From Geofilum sp964396555 (GTDB lineage Bacteria > Bacteroidota > Bacteroidia > Bacteroidales > Marinilabiliaceae): a stretch of 11,710 nt of DNA. The number at the start of each line of letters is the position of its first letter. Position 1 is the first letter of the stretch. The stretch covers positions 1-11,710 of the forward strand of contig CAYNFX010000056.1 in the NCBI GenBank assembly GCA_964396555.1, given 5' to 3'. The notes beneath the pieces are model-generated. The model ran no database searches and was not told the origin of the DNA. It saw only the letters and a list, made by a program, of their open reading frames with translations. Made by a program: the position numbers and the translations under genes. Positions 6,780-11,710 of this stretch are shown here, piece after piece.

Positions 6780-7160
6780 ATGGAAGTAATAAACATCAAA
6801 GGCACAGACGATACTCCTAATGTGATACTCGACAAGGCTAGCGGACACTTTGAGATTTCAGGACGTTCTCTTCCTGAAGATGTAAACCAGTTTTATGAGC
6901 AAATACTGGATTGGATAGAGGAGTATGCCAAAGATCCTCTTGATAGGACTGAGTTTAATTTTAAACTAGAGTATTTTAATACGGCTTCATCAAAGGTCAT
7001 TCTTGATATTCTGCTGAAATTCGAGGAGATCGTTGAGAAAGGCAAGGAGGTTGTAATTAAGTGGCACTACCACGAAGACGAAGAAGATATGCTGGAAGCC
7101 GGAGAAGAATATTCCGATATTGTAGAAATACCCTTCGAATACGTGGTATATAACGATTAA
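6780..7160 (+). CDS. siaC: SiaC-family phospho-regulated protein (DUF1987)
   Basis: This 126-residue protein spans the whole SiaC/DUF1987 family. Recognisable blocks are FEISGRSLPEDVNQFYEQI (24-42), DWIEEY, the central LEYFNTASSKVILDIL (63-78), VVIKWHYHEDEEDMLEAGEEYSD, and an IPFEYV end. Thr68 in YFNTASSK sits at the position of the threonine that SiaB phosphorylates in Pseudomonas aeruginosa SiaC (T68). In that system unphosphorylated SiaC binds and activates the diguanylate cyclase SiaD, and SiaB phosphorylation inhibits it. Here no GGDEF protein follows; the next gene is a TerB-ABC transporter 34 bases downstream. I infer that SiaC relays the phosphatase/kinase balance to another target. 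It is acidic and cytoplasmic, with no TM segment. The ATG at 6780 is preceded by AAGG, one of the few purine-rich leaders in the window. Confidence 0.93.
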   Translation: MEVINIKGTDDTPNVILDKASGHFEISGRSLPEDVNQFYEQILDWIEEYAKDPLDRTEFNFKLEYFNTASSKVILDILLKFEEIVEKGKEVVIKWHYHEDEEDMLEAGEEYSDIVEIPFEYVVYND

Positions 7161-7194
7161 TGCCGCGTTAGCAACCGATATGACTTTATAACGA

Positions 7195-10100
7195 ATGAGT
7201 GAGGAAATATTAAAAGCGCTGATGCAATTGTTTGGTCTTCTGACCAAACAGGACGGTGGTGTCGAATCCAACGAAACCGAATATGTCCGTAATTTCCTTA
7301 AACAGCAACTTAATACTGAGGCTGTTGAGGAGTACTTTGCACTGTTTCTTAATCATTCGTTGAGCGACGAAAAAGAGGAGGGAGAGGAAGCAGGGAAGGT
7401 TCGCCTGACCTCAATGAAGGATTCAGTGAGGATTTTGGGCATCTGCAAAAAGATTAATAAACAGCTCAATCGCGAGCAAAAGGTTGTCGTACTGATTCGT
7501 ATGTTCGAACTTATCAGTACCGACATGAAGCTGACCGAGCAACGGATGGCTATTATCAACACAGTTGCCCAGGTCTTCAAACTCCCCAAAAATGAGATAT
7601 CTGCAATAGAGGCTTTCGTCCTCTATTGCAATGAAAGAGAAAAGCTTTATACCAGTGACTTCATGATTATAGATAATCTTGAAGAATCACACGGTGAAAG
7701 CAAACACATATCCAAATCGGGACTTGATGGCTCAATAATAATTCTGAGCGTTAAAAGTGCCGAACTATACTTTATGCGCTATACCGGTGAGCAGGAAATA
7801 TTCCTCAACGGTATGTCGGTTGACCACAGAAGAATCTATATATTCCCCAAAGGAAGCTTTATAAGGATTCCCAAAGGCACGCCAATTTACTATACCGACG
7901 TCGTCGGTCACTTCCTTACTGATGAACATTCCCCTCGTATCAGCTATGAGGTGAGAAATGTAGGCTTTACATTCAAGAACGGAGCTATCGGACTTCGTAA
8001 CATCAACATCAACGAAGAACAAGGCAGGCTAATTGGTATTATGGGTGCATCAGGAGCCGGAAAAACCACCCTCCTGAACGTCCTTTCCGGAATCGAAAGC
8101 CCGACAGAGGGAGAGGTTGTTATTAACGGCCACAACCTCCACACCCAAAAGGAAGAACTTGAAGGAGTCATCGGGCTTATTCCACAGGATGACCTACTAA
8201 TTGAAGAACTTACGGTCTTTGAAAATCTATACTATAACGCAAAGCTCTGCTTTAAAGACAAAAGCGAAGAGGAGATTACGGCTCTTGTAGATGATACCCT
8301 TCAAAATCTGGGACTCTTCGAAAGAAAGAATCTTAAAGTAGGATCACCGCTAAACAAAACTATCAGTGGCGGACAACGAAAAAGACTAAATATTGCCCTT
8401 GAACTTATCCGGGAACCAGGCATTCTCTTTGTTGACGAACCAACCTCCGGTCTGTCGTCACGTGACTCGGAAAATGTGATGAACTTGCTTAGAGAGCTTG
8501 CCCTTAAAGGCAAACTCATCTTTGTTGTTATTCACCAACCATCTTCAGATATCTACAAGATGTTTGACAAGATGTATATCCTCGATACTGGTGGATATCC
8601 GGTCTATTATGGTAACCCGGGTGAATCACTGATTTATTTCAAACAGCTCGACTCGCAGATCAACAGCGATCAGGGAGAATGCCCTACCTGTGGTAACCTC
8701 AACCCTGAGCTGATATTCAATATTATTGATGCTAGCGTAATTGACGAATACGGTAATTACACAAACAAAAGAAAGGTATCCCCCGAGGAATGGTACAGTC
8801 ATTTCTGCGAAAGAATTGCAATTCCGACAGTCAATACTGTTAAGACAAAACCCCCGAAAACCCTGAATATACCAAGCTGGTTCAACCAGTTCAAGATATA
8901 TACGCTACGTGACTTTTTCGCTAAAATCAGCAATACTCAGTATATTCTGCTTAACCTGCTGGAGACTCCGCTTCTTGGCTTTATCCTGGCCTACCTGATC
9001 AAGTACATAGCAGACCCAAACTCTGATCTGTACATTTTCAGGGAAAATGAAAACATGCCTCCTTATGTTTTCATGGGTATAGTAGTATCTCTGTTCTTTG
9101 GTCTGATTATCAGTGCTGAAGAAATATTCAAGGATGCCAAGATACTGAAACGGGAATCCTTCCTTAAACTAAGCAGATCAAGCTACCTTGTATCCAAGGT
9201 CCTACTTATGTTCACAATATCTGCTATTCAAATGGCGCTGTTTGTGCTGGTTGCTAATACAGTGCTGGGCATCAAGGATATGTATTTTGAATACTGGCTT
9301 GCACTGTTTACCGTCTCAGCCTTTGCCAATATACTTGGACTTATATTATCAGCTTCATTCAATTCCATAGTAACAATTTACATCCTGATACCTTTGGTAA
9401 TGATACCTCAAATGGTACTGGGTGGGGCAATGTTCACTTTCGACAAACTCAACAAGGACTTCACCTCTGTTGATAAGGTGCCTGCCATAGCTGAATTCAT
9501 GCCATCAAGGTGGATCTATGAAGGTCTGATCGTTGACATGTACAAGAACAATAAGTATAACAGTGCTTTCTTTGAAATTGAACAACAGGAAAGCAGCGCA
9601 GACTTTAAGCAGGTTCACTATTTACCTGAAATAAGGGAAATACTTGTCAAATGCTATAACCATGTAGCAGCTGGCAATAGCAGAGACGACAAATCCTTTA
9701 AAGATGACCTTGAACTGATCAGAAATGAATTCCGCAAAGAAATCAGAAGAGTACCTGAGCTCAGCTTCGAAAATATCGATTTGTTGTATCCCGATAACTT
9801 CGACGAAAATGCTTTAATCCTTGCCGATGAGTTCATTAGTAAACTTAACGACCACTATAGGGTAATTTTCATACAGTCCAACAGACTAAAGGATAAGTTC
9901 TTTACCTATAATCAAACCCAGAACGCAGAAACGTTTAACAGGATAAAGGATAATTATTACAACGAGAGCATATCCTCTATAGTACGCCGTGAATTTGGCA
10001 AAAACAAAATGGTACGTCAGGGAAATGAGCTTGTACAGCTTAGCGAACCAATTTACCAGATACCTGAACCATCAAAATGGTATTCTTTCCGTACTCACTT

Positions 10101-10278
10101 TTTCGCTCCAGTAAAGCACTTTGCAGGAAACTTTTATGAAACTTTGTGGTTTAATATCTCTGTGGTATGGTTATTGACCTCAGTGCTATACGCAGTACTG
10201 TATTTTAACCTTCTTACCAAGCTTCTGAACTGGGGAAGCTCAATAAAATGGAACAAAAGGAAACCTTTAAAAGAATAG
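7195..10278 (+). CDS. TerB-like/ABC ATPase/ABCG-type membrane fusion transporter
   Basis: This 1027-residue protein has a TerB/DjlA-like helical domain at about 1-150, with two acidic loops (KQDGGVESNE at 18-27 and STDMKLTEQ). A beta-rich linker (about 155-245) is next; its IFLNG and PKGSFIRI strands weakly recall the second half of an FHA fold. The ABC ATPase (about 255-490) is complete: Walker A GASGAGKTT (284-292), Q-loop Q331, signature ISGGQRKR (390-397), Walker B LFVDEP (D414, E415) and H-loop H447. A CPTCG...NPE segment (496 onward) matches the CP...NPADF stretch of ABCG proteins. An ABC2-type membrane domain has helices near 583-606, 624-645, 667-690, 701-722, 724-746 and 986-1011. 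The loop between the last two is about 235 residues, far larger than usual. ABCG half-transporters dimerise; the substrate is unknown. As last member of the Sia block it occupies the place of siaD and is a candidate target of SiaC. Confidence 0.88.
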   Translation: MSEEILKALMQLFGLLTKQDGGVESNETEYVRNFLKQQLNTEAVEEYFALFLNHSLSDEKEEGEEAGKVRLTSMKDSVRILGICKKINKQLNREQKVVVLIRMFELISTDMKLTEQRMAIINTVAQVFKLPKNEISAIEAFVLYCNEREKLYTSDFMIIDNLEESHGESKHISKSGLDGSIIILSVKSAELYFMRYTGEQEIFLNGMSVDHRRIYIFPKGSFIRIPKGTPIYYTDVVGHFLTDEHSPRISYEVRNVGFTFKNGAIGLRNININEEQGRLIGIMGASGAGKTTLLNVLSGIESPTEGEVVINGHNLHTQKEELEGVIGLIPQDDLLIEELTVFENLYYNAKLCFKDKSEEEITALVDDTLQNLGLFERKNLKVGSPLNKTISGGQRKRLNIALELIREPGILFVDEPTSGLSSRDSENVMNLLRELALKGKLIFVVIHQPSSDIYKMFDKMYILDTGGYPVYYGNPGESLIYFKQLDSQINSDQGECPTCGNLNPELIFNIIDASVIDEYGNYTNKRKVSPEEWYSHFCERIAIPTVNTVKTKPPKTLNIPSWFNQFKIYTLRDFFAKISNTQYILLNLLETPLLGFILAYLIKYIADPNSDLYIFRENENMPPYVFMGIVVSLFFGLIISAEEIFKDAKILKRESFLKLSRSSYLVSKVLLMFTISAIQMALFVLVANTVLGIKDMYFEYWLALFTVSAFANILGLILSASFNSIVTIYILIPLVMIPQMVLGGAMFTFDKLNKDFTSVDKVPAIAEFMPSRWIYEGLIVDMYKNNKYNSAFFEIEQQESSADFKQVHYLPEIREILVKCYNHVAAGNSRDDKSFKDDLELIRNEFRKEIRRVPELSFENIDLLYPDNFDENALILADEFISKLNDHYRVIFIQSNRLKDKFFTYNQTQNAETFNRIKDNYYNESISSIVRREFGKNKMVRQGNELVQLSEPIYQIPEPSKWYSFRTHFFAPVKHFAGNFYETLWFNISVVWLLTSVLYAVLYFNLLTKLLNWGSSIKWNKRKPLKE

Positions 10279-10331
10279 GGAAGTATAAAAGCCAACAGAT
10301 TTAAATTTTAAAACGAATTAAAAGATCAGTT

Positions 10332-11249
10332 ATGTACAGGAATATTATTTTATCTCTGCTAATACTTGCCTCTGTTCAGTTGTTCACAAGTTGTTCAGGA
10401 TGCAGCGACAAGAAGGGTTCTTCAAACGACTCTCTAACTCTTCCTGACTCTTTGATCACTGATGCACCTCTTAAACTCTCAGAAGAGATAATGAACGAGG
10501 TTATTGGCAACCTATCATCACCGGTTGAAATGGCAGGATTGTTTAAAAGTTCTGGCGCTGAATTTACTCAGAGAATTCTTAACAATCCCGACAATGTAGC
10601 CAACTACGTTACAAGCTTTCAAAGAGCTCTAAACCTTGGTGTTTTCAGTGCAGATCTTGGATATATCAACACCTTTGACAAAAACAACATTGTTGTTTCT
10701 TACCTTCTTGCAGTTAAAAACCTTGCTGATGGTATCAGGGTAGGCCAGTTCTTCGACTTTAACCAACTCAGCAGATTGGCAACCAATTCTGCTAACCTTG
10801 ACTCACTGATGGAAATTTCTCTCACCAGCTTCAATAAAATGGACTCTTACCTGCGCGAACAGAACAGAAGCAACGTAAGTAGTCTTATTGTTACCGGAGC
10901 ATGGATTGAAGGTCTTTACCTGTCAACCGAGATTGTACGTGAATCAGGCAGCAAGGAAATTGCAGACCGTATCGCAGAGCAAAAGAATATTATAAATATT
11001 TTGGAGATTATTCTTTCCAACTATTCAACGGAAGCGAACTTCTCAGAACTACTGGCACTAATCCAGGAACTCAAGGAAGCATATGCTCCTGTAAGAATTA
11101 CTACAGAGCTTGGAGAACCTCAAAGAATCGAAAAGGACGGAAGTCTGGTCTTTATTCAGGCTGAAATCAGTACTGTTCACTATACTCAGGAAGACCTGAC
11201 CAGGATAATGGAAGTAATCACCAAAATCAGAAGTAAAATTGTATCGTAA
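10332..11249 (+). CDS. Predicted lipoprotein of unknown function
   Basis: This 305-residue protein has a short lipoprotein signal peptide: a basic start (MYRN), a hydrophobic core (about 5-17), and FTSC with the lipidated Cys likely at 21 (Cys24 in SGC is an alternative). A low-complexity S/D/K linker (about 22-40) follows. The mature part is mainly helical, with many amphipathic segments such as LGVFSADLGYINTF, FFDFNQLSRLA and IAEQKNIINILEIIL, and a short beta-like tail (VRITTELGEP, LVFIQAEIS). I do not recognise the family and see no catalytic motif. No aspartate follows the Cys (SG instead), and cell-surface versus periplasmic location cannot be decided from sequence. It lies 53 bases after the ABC transporter gene and 12 bases before a secreted-protein gene, so a role as envelope partner of the transporter is plausible but unproven. 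The ATG at 10332 gives a correct signal peptide; no Shine-Dalgarno is visible. Confidence 0.82.
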   Translation: MYRNIILSLLILASVQLFTSCSGCSDKKGSSNDSLTLPDSLITDAPLKLSEEIMNEVIGNLSSPVEMAGLFKSSGAEFTQRILNNPDNVANYVTSFQRALNLGVFSADLGYINTFDKNNIVVSYLLAVKNLADGIRVGQFFDFNQLSRLATNSANLDSLMEISLTSFNKMDSYLREQNRSNVSSLIVTGAWIEGLYLSTEIVRESGSKEIADRIAEQKNIINILEIILSNYSTEANFSELLALIQELKEAYAPVRITTELGEPQRIEKDGSLVFIQAEISTVHYTQEDLTRIMEVITKIRSKIVS

Positions 11250-11261
11250 CGCACTAAATTT

Positions 11262-11708
11262 ATGAGAATGAAAAGGATACTTTTTATACTATTCATATCG
11301 CTGTCGCTGACCAACTTCGCTACTTATGCGCAATGCGGTGAAGAAGTGAAGAAAAGGGCTCTCCAGGAGATGGGTGATGCACAATATATTAAGGATTTCT
11401 CAATAAATCTCGTCAAATCTCCAGTTGAGGCAAAAACCGGAATGGTCAAATTTAATGTGCTTCTCAACAGCCGTACTCAATACAAATTCAATGTTGCAAA
11501 TGGTGCAATGAACGCCGACGACATAGTAATGCAATTGTATGACAAAGACGAGTTGCAGACCACTAACCTTGTAAATGGCAAAAAATACAAGAGCGTCGAG
11601 TTTGTATGTCGTACAACAAAGGTTTATCAACTGGTATTCTCTTTTACCGGTGGAGAGGAAGGATGTGCTGAAGCTGTTCTTTCCTTAGTAAAGCAGTTCA
11701 ACGAATAA
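11262..11708 (+). CDS. Small secreted protein of unknown function
   Basis: This 148-residue protein has a classical signal peptide (RMKR, then a hydrophobic core, ending ATYA) with predicted cleavage after Ala23, leaving a mature protein of about 125 residues that starts QCGEE. The mature chain begins with a short helix (VKKRALQEMGDA) and then looks like a beta-sandwich with alternating strands (MVKFNVLLNS, YKFNVANG, DIVMQLYDKD, SVEFVCRTT, YQLVFSFTG). It has three cysteines (25, 116, 135), two of which may pair. The pattern of an LYD strand, then FVC, then a final GCAEAVLS strand is loosely like pre-peptidase C-terminal (PPC) type beta domains, an uncertain resemblance. The ATG at 11268 is an alternative start two codons later. 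The gene follows the lipoprotein gene by 12 bases, so the two are probably co-expressed. Function unknown. Confidence 0.8.
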   Translation: MRMKRILFILFISLSLTNFATYAQCGEEVKKRALQEMGDAQYIKDFSINLVKSPVEAKTGMVKFNVLLNSRTQYKFNVANGAMNADDIVMQLYDKDELQTTNLVNGKKYKSVEFVCRTTKVYQLVFSFTGGEEGCAEAVLSLVKQFNE

Positions 11709-11710
11709 AA

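Noticed and set aside
6204..7160. RsbW/RsbV-type anti-sigma kinase and STAS antagonist pair
   Set aside because: The second protein matches SiaC/DUF1987 (YFNTASSK, HEDEEDM, AGEEYSD) rather than STAS, and no sigma factor gene is present.
7655..7930. Canonical FHA phosphothreonine-binding domain in the transporter N-terminal region
   Set aside because: Only the later strands look FHA-like; the GR and SxxH pThr-binding motifs are not seen, so it is described as a beta-rich region of uncertain fold.
8680..8694. Zinc ribbon formed by CPTCG after the ATPase domain
   Set aside because: Only one CxxC is present, and the segment fits the CP...NPADF stretch of ABCG transporters, so metal binding is not supported.
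10279..10331. Promoter or terminator between the ABC transporter and lipoprotein genes
   Set aside because: The 53 bases are A/T-rich but contain no TAnnTTTG element, no paired stem followed by a T run, and no Shine-Dalgarno sequence.

Overview
The window looks like chromosomal DNA from a Bacteroidota bacterium, probably of the Bacteroidales/Marinilabiliales kind. Supporting signs are A-rich leaders with almost no Shine-Dalgarno sequences, a moderate A+T bias, Bacteroidota-style SpoIIE phosphatase and TerB-ABC architectures, and a lipoprotein with a short lipobox. This placement is inferred from sequence style only. All 11 genes lie on the + strand, the longest gene-free gap is about 50 bases, and several genes overlap by 4-8 bases, so the window reads as one long signalling operon (or two joined transcription units). 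There are no RNA genes, mobile elements, CRISPR arrays or long non-coding stretches.

Layout. (1) Bases 3-500 hold the C-terminal end of a multi-PAS sensor whose beginning lies outside the window. (2) Bases 517-2768 hold a chemotaxis-like adaptation set without chemoreceptors: an intact CheR-type methyltransferase, a second CheR paralogue whose SAM-binding motifs are destroyed, and a CheB methylesterase without a receiver domain. (3) Bases 2765-6162 hold two coupled membrane sensor genes: a small TM-GAF protein and a large TM-GAF-PAS-PAS-SpoIIE (PP2C) phosphatase. (4) Bases 6204-7160 encode a SiaB-family kinase and a SiaC (DUF1987) protein that keeps the phospho-acceptor threonine at residue 68. 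With the PP2C phosphatase they form a SiaA-SiaB-SiaC type threonine-phosphorylation partner switch. (5) Bases 7195-10278 encode a 1027-residue TerB-like/ABC ATPase/ABCG-type membrane fusion with an unusually large loop before its last membrane helix. (6) Bases 10332-11708 encode a lipoprotein and a small secreted protein, both of unknown function.

How the parts may work together (inference). In Pseudomonas aeruginosa the siaABC genes are followed by siaD, a diguanylate cyclase that SiaC activates. Here the position of siaD is taken by the TerB-ABC transporter, and no GGDEF domain is present. The most interesting reading is a membrane signalling system in which PAS and GAF sensors, possibly adapted by CheR/CheB methylation, set PP2C phosphatase activity. 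The phosphatase and SiaB kinase would then set the phosphorylation state of SiaC, and SiaC would control the transporter or its envelope partners instead of making c-di-GMP.
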